Origin: a virus
Length of the DNA: 56,408 nt
Virus record (IMG/VR): IMGVR_UViG_3300032156_000011
Span: 1 to 56,408 of that record
Strand: one strand, 5' to 3'
The notes beneath the pieces are model-generated. The model did no database searches and was not told the DNA's origin. It saw nothing but the letters and a program-made list of their open reading frames with translations. Positions 32,884-40,622 of this stretch are shown one piece after another (the first letter of the stretch is position 1; each line of letters begins with the position of its first letter). A program made the translations under genes and the position numbers.

Positions 32884-33435
32884 CTATCGCGGCTCCTCTA
32901 CCCGCACACGTTCGTACAGCAGCCTGGTACGTTCCCCCTCGTCCAGAGAGTCCCACTCCTGGCGGGTCGCTTCGATTCGGCGCAGGGCCAGCATCTCGTA
33001 CTTGTCCCATGGGGGCAACCGTTCCCAATCGGCTACGGTCATGCGTCTCTCTTCGCGCATCCTGGCTATCGCCAGCGATTCGCTACCCCACCAGTCAAGC
33101 TCCTTGCGTCTCCTCTTCGCCAGCAGTCCCCGGACCTCCCGAACTGTCAGTCCGTCTGGCGCGCCCCATACTGGCGCGAAATGAGTCCTCCACGATGGAC
33201 AACACCTCCGGGTCTTGTCCGCTTGCGCGGCGAATCCTTGCCAGTATGGAAACGGTGTCCAATAACCCATTAGCGCCGCTTCCAAATATGTACCCGGTGG
33301 CGAATAAAATCTTGCGCTCTTTATCATCCCCCGGAACCAATCCGCCAAATCTCTCGATCTCAGCGGCCCACTTTTCAAGCAGAGAATCGTCAACCACTCG
33401 TATACCTTCGGTGACGACGATCTCGACAGTCGCAT
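32884..33435 (-). CDS. Tail assembly chaperone, C-terminal (T) frame
   Basis: A frame overlapping the end of the chaperone gene 33095-33811. Its part beyond 33180 (LTVREVRGLLAKRRRKELDW to KYEMLALRRIEATRQEWDSL) is protein-like and helical, while its upstream part is probably the other gene's shadow. In many siphophages this frame is expressed as a G-T fusion by programmed frameshifting; here the shift needed is +1 (or -2) rather than the usual -1. No independent ribosome site was found at a convincing start. Confidence 0.6.
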   Translation of the reverse strand: MRLSRSSSPKVYEWLTILCLKSGPLRSRDLADWFRGMIKSARFYSPPGTYLEAALMGYWTPFPYWQGFAAQADKTRRCCPSWRTHFAPVWGAPDGLTVREVRGLLAKRRRKELDWWGSESLAIARMREERRMTVADWERLPPWDKYEMLALRRIEATRQEWDSLDEGERTRLLYERVRVEEPR

Positions 33436-33811
33436 CGTTTGACTTTATGCTAAATCTCTTCTCAGCCTCTTCTTTTTCGCGGACGTACTCTTTCCACGCC
33501 TTTTTGTCTTCTGCTGGTGTATCTTTCCGACCCACCCACTCCTGGTCTATGTCCTGCTTGATGGACACCCCGCCAGCGCCGTGTATGATTCTATTTGGTA
33601 TGGGTGGAAACCCCCCATCCATTTCCATTCTCGATCTGATGGCTGAGGATACAGCCTCTAGTTTACCCTGGATCGGTAGACATTCGACCTCTACGCCCGT
33701 CGTCGTTGTATAGTAGATTGGCCCGGAAAGTTCGGCTATTCTTTTACTCAGGTCGTTCCCCAGGGCGTGCTGTGAACCGTCCTTTCGTCTCGTCGATCGT
33801 TTCTTTGTCAT
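33095..33811 (-). CDS. Tail assembly chaperone (G-like)
   Basis: A 238-aa protein after GGGAGGGATAGGA, between the tail-tube gene and the tape measure, the position of lambda G. N-terminus basic, middle helical with many acidic residues (WKEYVREKEEAEKRFSI), C-terminus (about 190-238) helical. Chaperones of this family coat the tape measure during tail assembly. The end overlaps the 32884-33435 frame, supporting a frameshifted longer product. Confidence 0.65.
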   Translation of the reverse strand: MTKKRSTRRKDGSQHALGNDLSKRIAELSGPIYYTTTTGVEVECLPIQGKLEAVSSAIRSRMEMDGGFPPIPNRIIHGAGGVSIKQDIDQEWVGRKDTPAEDKKAWKEYVREKEEAEKRFSIKSNDATVEIVVTEGIRVVDDSLLEKWAAEIERFGGLVPGDDKERKILFATGYIFGSGANGLLDTVSILARIRRASGQDPEVLSIVEDSFRASMGRARRTDSSGGPGTAGEEETQGA

Positions 33812-33833
33812 TCCTATCCCTCCCTAGGATAAA

Positions 33834-33881
33834 GCCAACCCGATCCAAGCTGATGGAGGGTTCAGCAGGGACCGGGTTGGC
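33834..33881 (-). terminator. Partial terminator after the tail-tube gene
   Basis: On the minus strand GCCAACCCGGTCC (33881-33869) pairs with GGATCGGGTTGGC (33846-33834), 13 pairs with one G-U, followed by TTTAT. It lies between the tail-tube gene and the chaperone gene, where a leaky terminator would make the tube protein more abundant than the genes behind it. Confidence 0.7.
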
Positions 33882-33919
33882 GGTCTTGAAAAGTAATCGG
33901 CCCTCCCCCGATTGGTCTC

Positions 33920-35503
33920 TTACGACACGCCGCCGACGGGAAGCCCTTCCTCAATGAATACGAGGGACGTTGCGTCGGAAACCTCGCCGGCGGTGAAAAA
34001 GTGGTTGTAATTGTCGCACGGAAGGACAGCCACGCCGCCGGTGTAGTTGAAGACGGTCACGGCGTTGTTGGGGTCAAAGTACGTCTCCCAGTCCCACCCG
34101 CCGTTTACCGTGCGGAAGGTGACGACCAGGCGGGCCGTCCCGGTGTTCACAGCGCCACAGATGTAGCCGCAAAACTCGTCGGTGAACTTGATGTCGCCCA
34201 GGTTTTCGATTGTCCCGCCGGGAAAGTTGAGCGCGGCGTACAGTCGGGGCAGGTAGTCAACCCAGTTGCGCCCGCCGTCTGTCGTCCTGAACAGTTGGGC
34301 GATAGACGTGTTGGTGTCCTGTCCACACAGCCACACCTTGAACTGGGTGTGGACGCTCGCGCCGTTGTAGATCGAATCTGCCGTCCCGGGGGCCGTCGGG
34401 GAGTTGTTCCAGTGATCCCCGCCGTCCACGGTGTAGACCAGCAGTTGCAGGCCTCCCCCGGCCCAACCGTGATTCTCGTCCACAAAGTCAATGCAGCGGA
34501 TCGGCTCTCCGGCGGGGGAAGCGACGACGGTTTGCTGAACCCAGGTCGCCGCCGCGTCCACGGACTTGTAGATGCCGCCGGCGTTCGTTCCGAGCCACAT
34601 GCGGTTGTGCTTGGGGGCAAACAGCGCGTTGCCCCAACTGACGAACTCGCCGTCTGGGGTAGGAAGGTCAACCAGGTGCCACGTCACCGCCCCGTCGTCT
34701 GTGTACCCGACCTCGGCGGGGTTCCCGGCATCGGTCGTCCCTCGCGCAACGAGAACGCGGGACTGGCGGTTTCCCGTCAAGAAACACTCGACGGCGCTGG
34801 CTGCCTCGGTGACTGCGAACGGCAGGGCGGCACCGACGGTCCAAGTCTTACCAGCATCGTGGCTGAACCAGACGTTCGCCTTGATCGCAACGTCCCCGTC
34901 CGTCACAGCCACCAGGTCGTTGCAGGCCAGCACTTGCGGCCCGCACGCGCTGGCGCACTGGGAGACGCCGCACGAGGCGATGTCGCGCAGCGGCTTGGCC
35001 TCCGTCAATCCGTGCGTAGTGATGATCAGCGGCCAGTAGCGGGGGGCATTCGGCTCGGCCTTCAGGTCGAACGACTGCATGGAGTCGGTAGCCCCGTCAC
35101 CCTCAGCGACGGCACGTTTCATGAAATTGGTCGTCTTGGCGGCGGTGATGAACGGGTATTTCAACACCTGCCCACGGACGTAGGCGGAGAAGATGTCCGC
35201 AGGGCTTCCGCACACGTCGTGCGCGTAAAAGATGAACGGGCAGCGGTTCGCCAAAAACCGCTCCAGCCACGTCTGGTTCTGCTGCAATCGCGGCTCGATG
35301 GTGACGGTAGCGGCGGAGGGAGCTCCCTGCGTTCGGTGCCCGGACACGTAACGGTCATTCTCGTCCAGGCACATTGGCCCGGATACATCCCCTGGCGTCT
35401 CCCCGATCTCACCGACGTTGGCGCACAGGAGGGGGTAGGTCGGATCTCCTGGGGCAGATTGTACGAACACGGCCCCGTTCTTGTCTGTCAAAAAGTTTGG
35501 CAT
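33920..35503 (-). CDS. Major tail tube protein with embedded beta-propeller
   Basis: A 527-aa protein in the tail-tube position (between connector genes and chaperones, strong ribosome site AAAGGAGCAGAGAA, terminator behind). The first ~170 residues could be the tube domain (TVTIEPRLQQNQTWLERFLA). From about 205 on there are at least six BNR/Ycf48-like blades with S/T-x-D-x-G-x-x-W signatures (FSHDAGKTW, YTVDGGDHW, FRTTDGGRNW). Tube proteins are usually 150-250 aa, so the propeller is likely displayed on the tail surface and may bind host glycans (inference). Confidence 0.65.
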   Translation of the reverse strand: MPNFLTDKNGAVFVQSAPGDPTYPLLCANVGEIGETPGDVSGPMCLDENDRYVSGHRTQGAPSAATVTIEPRLQQNQTWLERFLANRCPFIFYAHDVCGSPADIFSAYVRGQVLKYPFITAAKTTNFMKRAVAEGDGATDSMQSFDLKAEPNAPRYWPLIITTHGLTEAKPLRDIASCGVSQCASACGPQVLACNDLVAVTDGDVAIKANVWFSHDAGKTWTVGAALPFAVTEAASAVECFLTGNRQSRVLVARGTTDAGNPAEVGYTDDGAVTWHLVDLPTPDGEFVSWGNALFAPKHNRMWLGTNAGGIYKSVDAAATWVQQTVVASPAGEPIRCIDFVDENHGWAGGGLQLLVYTVDGGDHWNNSPTAPGTADSIYNGASVHTQFKVWLCGQDTNTSIAQLFRTTDGGRNWVDYLPRLYAALNFPGGTIENLGDIKFTDEFCGYICGAVNTGTARLVVTFRTVNGGWDWETYFDPNNAVTVFNYTGGVAVLPCDNYNHFFTAGEVSDATSLVFIEEGLPVGGVS

Positions 35504-35517
35504 TTCTCTGCTCCTTT

Positions 35518-35952
35518 CTACTTTCTCGATTCGTATTCACGGGCAGCCTGGTGAATCGTCCCGGCGTTCGGGACGTTGGCGGCCTCGTTGATTGCAACCA
35601 TCACGCGGGAACAATTGCGGCTAACGTCGCCCGATTCCCAGATACCCCGCGTGCGCAGCGCCTTTGCCAAGGGGACGACCATGCTGTCCTGAACGCGCCC
35701 GGCGAGCGCAGATTCCCAGTTCACCCCTACCGGCGCACCGGCTTCCAGGATGTCGGCGGGGCACGAGTCGCCGACCACAGCATCGCGGGGAACGTAGGCG
35801 CGGTGTGCGTCGTCCGCCGTGCGCCACTCCACGAGGGCGCTTTGCCCCTGTGCCCGTATCACCTTCACAGGAATGGAGACAGGCGCACGCTTTGCGCGGG
35901 CCGGCGTAGGGCCGGCGGCGTCTTTTTCGTTTTCGTCTTTTTCGTCTGTCAC
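35518..35952 (-). CDS. Neck/tail-completion region protein
   Basis: A 144-aa protein: acidic/basic N-terminus with an Ala/Pro linker, then a small beta-barrel-like part (VSIPVKVIRAQGQSALVEWR). It sits where a tail-terminator gene is usually found, but I see no sequence resemblance to gpU-type proteins, so only the location supports this. Confidence 0.5.
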   Translation of the reverse strand: MTDEKDENEKDAAGPTPARAKRAPVSIPVKVIRAQGQSALVEWRTADDAHRAYVPRDAVVGDSCPADILEAGAPVGVNWESALAGRVQDSMVVPLAKALRTRGIWESGDVSRNCSRVMVAINEAANVPNAGTIHQAAREYESRK

Positions 35953-36482
35953 TTCGCTTTCCTCTTTCCGCGAGCAATCGCGTTTTTCATTTCGCGGGCG
36001 AACCAGGTTTTAGACCACCTGGCTATGGCGGGTATGAAAGGGCGGGCCTTTATGCCTTTGATGTTTTCTTTCTTGATTCGCTTCACGAAAACCATAGGCC
36101 CGCTGGACGTTCCTGGACCCTTGTAACCAGGTCCCCGTACAGTGGTGTGTGGCTTGTAATTGGCGGGGAATGCCAGCACCCCGCCCGGCTTCTTTGGAAC
36201 GATGTCCTTTTTAGGTGGCTTCGTTCCCTCAGTTACCCAAATCCAGTATTTTTTGTTGGGACCTACTGCCCACACCCGGACGGTTATCCCCTCTTTGGTT
36301 ACGAACTTTGCCGCCTTAAATTCTGGTGGGTGGTCCCACGGCGCGACGATGTTTTGATGGTACTTTAGCACACGCGGCTTGACCACATCGTCAATCGTCT
36401 TCTTTACCTCGTCGGCTATCAGCGTCCACTTGGGATGCCCACTGGTGGCCTTCCGTATCGGCCTGAACAGAACGTTCGGCAT
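35949..36482 (-). CDS. HK97 gp10-like tail-completion protein
   Basis: A 177-aa basic protein; ATG at 36482 after GGGAGGAAA. The sequence has the helical N-terminus (EVKKTIDDVVKPRVLKYHQN), the WVTEGTKPP turn and the basic C-terminus (RPFIPAIARWSKTWFAREMK) of the gp10-like family that caps or completes the tail end. ATGA overlap with the next gene. Confidence 0.65.
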   Translation of the reverse strand: MPNVLFRPIRKATSGHPKWTLIADEVKKTIDDVVKPRVLKYHQNIVAPWDHPPEFKAAKFVTKEGITVRVWAVGPNKKYWIWVTEGTKPPKKDIVPKKPGGVLAFPANYKPHTTVRGPGYKGPGTSSGPMVFVKRIKKENIKGIKARPFIPAIARWSKTWFAREMKNAIARGKRKAK

Positions 36483-36780
36483 TTTCCTCCCTGAACGATT
36501 CTCTCGGCAGTCCGGGAACGTCGCGCACGTCGAAAAGTTGGCGACGGCCTGCCCGCACTTCGTAATGGCAGCACGAGGCCGACCCCACCCCCTGGTAGTC
36601 AGCCAGGGCGACAAGCAGCTTGAACCCGACCTCGCCCGGGAACTTGTCCCCGGACTTGCGCGTCCAGGCCAGCGAGAGGGGGAGACCTCCCCCACCACTA
36701 CCGCCGCCGCCTCAGCCCCAGGGGGACAACCAGCGCGGCCTGCACAACTCGTGCGCCGATTGAACCGCGTCGAAATCCAT
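36391..36780 (-). pseudogene. Head-closure-position gene with an in-frame TGA
   Basis: From ATG 36780, which overlaps the connector's stop (TGATG), a 130-codon frame runs to 36391 with one TGA at codon 23 (36714-36712). After it the frame stays protein-like (SLAWTRKSGDKFPGEVGFKL; then VRDVPGLPRESFREENAE) and ends inside the gp10-like gene. A protein of about 110-130 aa is expected here for head closure. The break could be a sequencing error, a true mutation, or readthrough; no in-frame ATG with a ribosome site follows. Confidence 0.5.
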
Positions 36781-37460
36781 CACGGCGTCCTGGACCTCCG
36801 CCACGCATTTTCCCGTATCCTCCCCTCGGAGAACTCGTTGTAGTTGACCTCAGCAACGTCCAGGACCGGGTAGTCGCGCCCGGTTGCTCCCTGACAGACG
36901 GTCAACTCCAACTTGCGCAGCTTTTCAAGTTCGCCGCTGGCAAACTCGTTGTATGACGCCCGCACTTCGTCTGACAGGTCCACACCGATGCAGGTGCAGT
37001 TGTAGAACGCTCCCGCCAGGAATACGGCGATCTGACCCAGGAACGCCAGAGCGTCGGCGCTCTTTGGGCAGTTCAACTGATTCGAGGCGGCGAGGGCGGC
37101 GGATACCTTCGTTGACGTAAAGTTTAGGTATCCTTCGATGGTGGACCGCTGCTGCGCCGTCAGCGCAACGGCCCGGTAGTCGTCACCGGTGTCCCACAGG
37201 TTGTCCGTCCCGCCGATGAGCGAGGCCGTCAGCGTGTTGTAGGTCACGGCGGTTATCGTTCCCTGGCTGTTGTCGGTCAGGTTGTAGACGACCTGACCGA
37301 CGTTTGGAACGAACCCCATCTTCTGGAACTGCGCTCCGTTGTCAAGCAAGACGGTATCTCCGTTCCCGCCAGCGTGCTTTCCGGTCAGGACGGAAGCCGC
37401 ACAGAAGAACTGTGCCCACTCCCACGCTTCGGCATACCTGGTGGTCATGTTAAAGTCCAT
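36780..37460 (-). CDS. Head-tail connector protein with inserted module
   Basis: A 226-aa protein. Residues 1-20 and about 95-226 are helical (TAQQRSTIEGYLNFTSTKVS; LSDEVRASYNEFASGELEKL), as in head-tail adaptor proteins. Residues about 28-95 form a beta module (PNVGQVVYNLTDNSQGTIT..DTGDDYRAV) that is clearly related to one in the tail protein 26690-29905. Insertion of a decoration-like module into a connector is unusual. No strong ribosome site at ATG 37460; ATG 37448 is possible. Confidence 0.55.
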   Translation of the reverse strand: MDFNMTTRYAEAWEWAQFFCAASVLTGKHAGGNGDTVLLDNGAQFQKMGFVPNVGQVVYNLTDNSQGTITAVTYNTLTASLIGGTDNLWDTGDDYRAVALTAQQRSTIEGYLNFTSTKVSAALAASNQLNCPKSADALAFLGQIAVFLAGAFYNCTCIGVDLSDEVRASYNEFASGELEKLRKLELTVCQGATGRDYPVLDVAEVNYNEFSEGRIRENAWRRSRTP

Positions 37461-37498
37461 CGGCGGGGTGGGTTGGAAGTCCCCACCCCGCTATCAGG

Positions 37499-37645
37499 TC
37501 ACTTTCCAACGATCCTCTCGACAGCCGCGAACACGGCGGCGGAGAACGCCTTGTCTTGCCGCGTCTCTTCGTCTTGCTCGTTGACAATCTGGCGCAGCTC
37601 AACGAGCGTTTTGGCGGTTTTCAATTGCTCGATCTTCTCTTCCAC
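37499..37645 (-). CDS. Small helical protein in the head module
   Basis: A 48-aa protein beginning at GTG 37645 after GGGAGGTAAGAA. Fully helical and charged (EEKIEQLKTAKTLVELRQIV; NEQDEETRQDKAFSAAVFAA). Fits the space between the beta-helix gene and the connector gene exactly, with good ribosome site, so I regard it as real. Function unknown. Confidence 0.6.
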   Translation of the reverse strand: MEEKIEQLKTAKTLVELRQIVNEQDEETRQDKAFSAAVFAAVERIVGK

Positions 37646-37657
37646 TTCTTACCTCCC

Positions 37658-38626
37658 TTATGCCGGCGGCAAGATGGTCAGGCCATTGTCGCCGACCTCG
37701 GCCTCGGCAACGTCCGTGGCATAGTTCCCAGACCACACGTCGGCAGCACCACCAGCGTACCCGCCGACGATGGAATAGTCGCCTGGTAGATAGTTCCCGA
37801 CGACGAGATTGTCGTCCCCCGGGTTTCCGCCGACCGTCGTGTTGAGCACTTGCGTCATGCTGTAGGCGTAACCGGTCGGCTGGAACACGTTGCCGGAGAT
37901 CACCGACCCGTTGCAGGGGAAGATGGCCCCGTTGTCCGAATCCCAAAAGACGTTGCCGACGACGTGATTGCGGGAGGGGATAGCGAGGGGGGTGTCGTCG
38001 GCAAACAGCGGGATGGCCCCGCCGGGCGCGGCATTGTGGAACAGTTGGAAGACGTTGTTGACGATCCACACGTCGTAAGCGCCGTGCGACAGGATGCCGT
38101 ACAGCCCGACGGTCAAGCCGTCGAACAGGTTGTTCTGGATCACCGTGCGGATGGCGATGTCGTTTCCGGAGCCGTCCGTGTGGTGAATCTCGATGCAGGC
38201 GGAGGCGGATGGGCCGTAGAAGCGGAAACCCTCCACGCGCCAGCCGACGGCGTTCAGGCTCAGGCACGGCTCGTCCGCCGCCGCGCTTTCCCAGGCAGGG
38301 GAGTACGGGCCGTTCCCGCACCCCTGGATGGTCACGTAGGACCCGGTGTCGGGATAGTCGGGAGTGACCACGCTCTCCACGATGGGGGACAGGACCTTGA
38401 TCACGTCATAGTTTTGCAGGTTTGGATTGTCCACCGCCGCTTGCAGCGTGCGGAACGGACAGATAAAGTCCAGCCCGTCGCTCTGGTCGGTCGCTGCGGG
38501 GTTGGACGGGTCCACGTAAAAGATCCGCCCCCGCCCCCAAATCATCTGCGGTGACGCCCCCGTCCCCGGAACCCCCAGGACGATGGGGCGGCCCGCTTGC
38601 AATCCTTGCTGAATCTGCGGAAACAT
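37658..38626 (-). CDS. Right-handed beta-helix protein
   Basis: A 322-aa protein with the pectate-lyase-like beta-helix pattern of short strands and Asn-rich turns (VIQNNLFDGLTVGLYGIL; IVNNVFQLFH; HVVGNVFWDSDNGAIFPCNG). Such folds are usual in tail spikes, but this gene lies in the head module between capsid and connectors, with a ribosome site (GGAGGAAAGC) at its ATG. It may be a capsid-surface decoration or a neck-attached spike. No polysaccharide-lyase catalytic residues can be assigned. Confidence 0.65.
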   Translation of the reverse strand: MFPQIQQGLQAGRPIVLGVPGTGASPQMIWGRGRIFYVDPSNPAATDQSDGLDFICPFRTLQAAVDNPNLQNYDVIKVLSPIVESVVTPDYPDTGSYVTIQGCGNGPYSPAWESAAADEPCLSLNAVGWRVEGFRFYGPSASACIEIHHTDGSGNDIAIRTVIQNNLFDGLTVGLYGILSHGAYDVWIVNNVFQLFHNAAPGGAIPLFADDTPLAIPSRNHVVGNVFWDSDNGAIFPCNGSVISGNVFQPTGYAYSMTQVLNTTVGGNPGDDNLVVGNYLPGDYSIVGGYAGGAADVWSGNYATDVAEAEVGDNGLTILPPA

Positions 38627-38635
38627 GCTTTCCTC

Positions 38636-38929
38636 CTATGCCCGCATAATCGTGCGCTGGCGGGCAGGCGTCTGGCGCTTGGACACGACGGTCGGCTTGG
38701 TGCTCAAGGCGGCGAGAAACGCCCGCGCCTTTTGCTCCTCAGCGAGGGGCCACAGGTGGGGGTCTTGCTTGCGCTCGGCGATGATCTGCTCGGCGATCTC
38801 TTTGGTCATGCCCCCGTAGCCCAGGCTCAGGAGGGCCTGGTGCGGCTCGCTGCCCACCCCGCCCCCGAACGCCGCCAGCGTCGCGCCGGTCATTCGCTCA
38901 ACATTCGATTGGTGTGTAATAGTCTTCAC
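38636..38929 (-). CDS. Small head-module protein
   Basis: A 97-aa protein; GTG at 38929 follows AGGAGGATACC and is preferred to the upstream frame extension. Helical middle (GGMTKEIAEQIIAERKQDPH), basic C-terminus (VSKRQTPARQRTIMRA). Directly behind the capsid gene; function unknown. Confidence 0.6.
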   Translation of the reverse strand: MKTITHQSNVERMTGATLAAFGGGVGSEPHQALLSLGYGGMTKEIAEQIIAERKQDPHLWPLAEEQKARAFLAALSTKPTVVSKRQTPARQRTIMRA

Positions 38930-38940
38930 GGTATCCTCCT

Positions 38941-40068
38941 CTACGCAGTCGTGCCGCTGCTGTAATAGATGCCCAGGGGATTCGTCACCCCCACCAGGGC
39001 GGGGTCGTCCCACGCGCCAACAATGTCCTCTACGTGGAACACGATGTCGCCGGTGCGCGAGTCGCCCATCGTGAAAGCGTCCGGGGCCGTTCCGCTCATG
39101 ATGCGGATGGTCGGCTGGTCCATGTAGACGACCGGCCCTGTCCACCCCTGCATGCCGACGACCGTGACGGTGTTGCAGCTCTCCGGCCCGGCGAACAGGT
39201 ACCAGGGGACGTTCGGGTTGGTGTAGGTGATGTAGGGGTCGATGTGGACGTTGGACTGGGGGAGGAAGGTCGCCATCGTGTTACCGTTCTGACCGCCGTA
39301 CTGAATCAGGTTTGAGAGGATTTCACTGGCCTGGATTTGCAGGATCGGCGGAATGACCAGGTGCAAACTGCGGAACGACAGCGGGCGGCCCTGCGGGTCT
39401 ACACGGCTCTGCATGGCCCCGACAGCGATGGTCAAGTTTGCCAGCGTCAAGCGGCCAGTGCCAGAAAACACCGGGGCGAGACCGACCAGGGTCGCTTGGG
39501 TGATGGGGTTGTCGTAAAGCGCCGACACCCACTCGTCTTTCCACCACAGCGCGGCCTGCGCCAATTCGACCGGGAATCGCATGAACTGCCCCAGGTCGTC
39601 GTTCTGGAACACCTGCCATGAAAAGTCGAATTGCCGGGAAAACTCCCCGACGCCGTACTCGATCATGTCCTCGTGGACCTCACCCGCCTCAGCGCCCTGC
39701 TTCTCGCCACGCGGGAGAAGCCCACCGGGGCGGCTCATGCGGAACCGCTGCACCTGGCGAAAGTCGGGCGCGGTGTCGGGGGTGGTGTACGCCCGCCACG
39801 TCCCGCCCAGGATTTGATACTGCTCCAGGAACATCCGCGAGATGGGGGCCTGGAAGTAGTCGAAAAAGTGGGCGGTGGTCATGGTTTCCGCCAACCGCGC
39901 CGGCCCCATCCGCGTCCCATCGCGCTCGATCTCGAGCAGCAGGCCCAGGTGTGTGTCCAACTCGGCGTCCGAGCGGGCGGGGGAGTTCACTTCTTTCCGG
40001 TCGGATTCTGACAGTCCGCGAAACTGCTTGTCCGCGTACTGTTGAATGAACTGTAAAATGTGTTGCAT
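38941..40068 (-). CDS. Major capsid protein
   Basis: A 375-aa protein in the capsid position (after protease/scaffold and decoration genes). Helical N-terminal arm (ILQFIQQYADKQFRGLSESD), then mixed alpha/beta with the spine-helix region around AELDTHLGLLLEIE and C-terminal beta-domain (VPWYLFAGPESCNTVTVVGM). Similar in plan to HK97-fold capsid proteins of the kind encoded behind Mu-gpI-like proteases. Family match by sequence is not strong; position and size carry the call. Confidence 0.8.
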   Translation of the reverse strand: MQHILQFIQQYADKQFRGLSESDRKEVNSPARSDAELDTHLGLLLEIERDGTRMGPARLAETMTTAHFFDYFQAPISRMFLEQYQILGGTWRAYTTPDTAPDFRQVQRFRMSRPGGLLPRGEKQGAEAGEVHEDMIEYGVGEFSRQFDFSWQVFQNDDLGQFMRFPVELAQAALWWKDEWVSALYDNPITQATLVGLAPVFSGTGRLTLANLTIAVGAMQSRVDPQGRPLSFRSLHLVIPPILQIQASEILSNLIQYGGQNGNTMATFLPQSNVHIDPYITYTNPNVPWYLFAGPESCNTVTVVGMQGWTGPVVYMDQPTIRIMSGTAPDAFTMGDSRTGDIVFHVEDIVGAWDDPALVGVTNPLGIYYSSGTTA

Positions 40069-40101
40069 TTCTCTCTGTCTCCTTTCTCTGTGTGGGGTGG
40101 T

Positions 40102-40611
40102 CTACGTCCCGCCGGCCCCACGCTGGATGATGACGCAGCGGACGGTGACGCCTTCCCTGGTGTTGCCCTTCGGGAAGGTGTCCCCCGCGTCGTTTGACCG
40201 GCCAACGTGACCGAACCGGGGGTTCGGGTCGCCGGCGCTGTTGTCGGCGGACAGGCTCAGGTGGCAGTCGTCGGGCATTGTCGCGCTGTCGTCGTAGTAG
40301 ACGGTATCGCCGACGTTGATCTCTCCCCATGTGTCCTCCGAACTCTGAGCGTAGGTCAGGACGTTGCGGACGTTGTGGCGATGCAGTTGGCCGGGATCGG
40401 CGTCCAGGATGATGCACGGAACGTCGCCGATGGTTAGCAGCGCCAGGATCGTCCCGGTGAGTTCCTCACCCCCCAGAACGTCGTCCAAGACCTTCGCTGC
40501 GTTTGATGGGATGACGGACGTTGAGTTTTCGAGACGATCAATCGGGATCGTCAGGTGGATCGGGTCCCCCTCGCTGGAGACCTGGTAATCGAGATGATAG
40601 GTGTCAAGCAT
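40102..40611 (-). CDS. Head decoration-like protein
   Basis: A 169-aa beta-rich protein after GGGAGGAAAGAC, between protease/scaffold and capsid, where decoration or DUF2190-like proteins are usual. Tail end (PRFGHVGRSNDAGDTFPKGN; VTVRCVIIQRG) resembles small capsid-stabilising barrels. Start at ATG 40611 is preferred; an upstream frame extension lies in the duplicated end of the protease gene. Confidence 0.55.
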   Translation of the reverse strand: MLDTYHLDYQVSSEGDPIHLTIPIDRLENSTSVIPSNAAKVLDDVLGGEELTGTILALLTIGDVPCIILDADPGQLHRHNVRNVLTYAQSSEDTWGEINVGDTVYYDDSATMPDDCHLSLSADNSAGDPNPRFGHVGRSNDAGDTFPKGNTREGVTVRCVIIQRGAGGT

Positions 40612-40622
40612 GTCTTTCCTCC

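Noticed and set aside
34001-35554. A 517-codon open frame on the plus strand, opposite the tail-tube gene
   Set aside because: High GC third positions leave antisense frames open; the minus strand encodes a coherent propeller protein with ribosome site and context, and the plus frame has no recognisable protein or operon.
36712-36714. Reassignment of UGA as a sense codon
   Set aside because: TGA is the normal stop in many ATGA and GTGA overlaps throughout the window.
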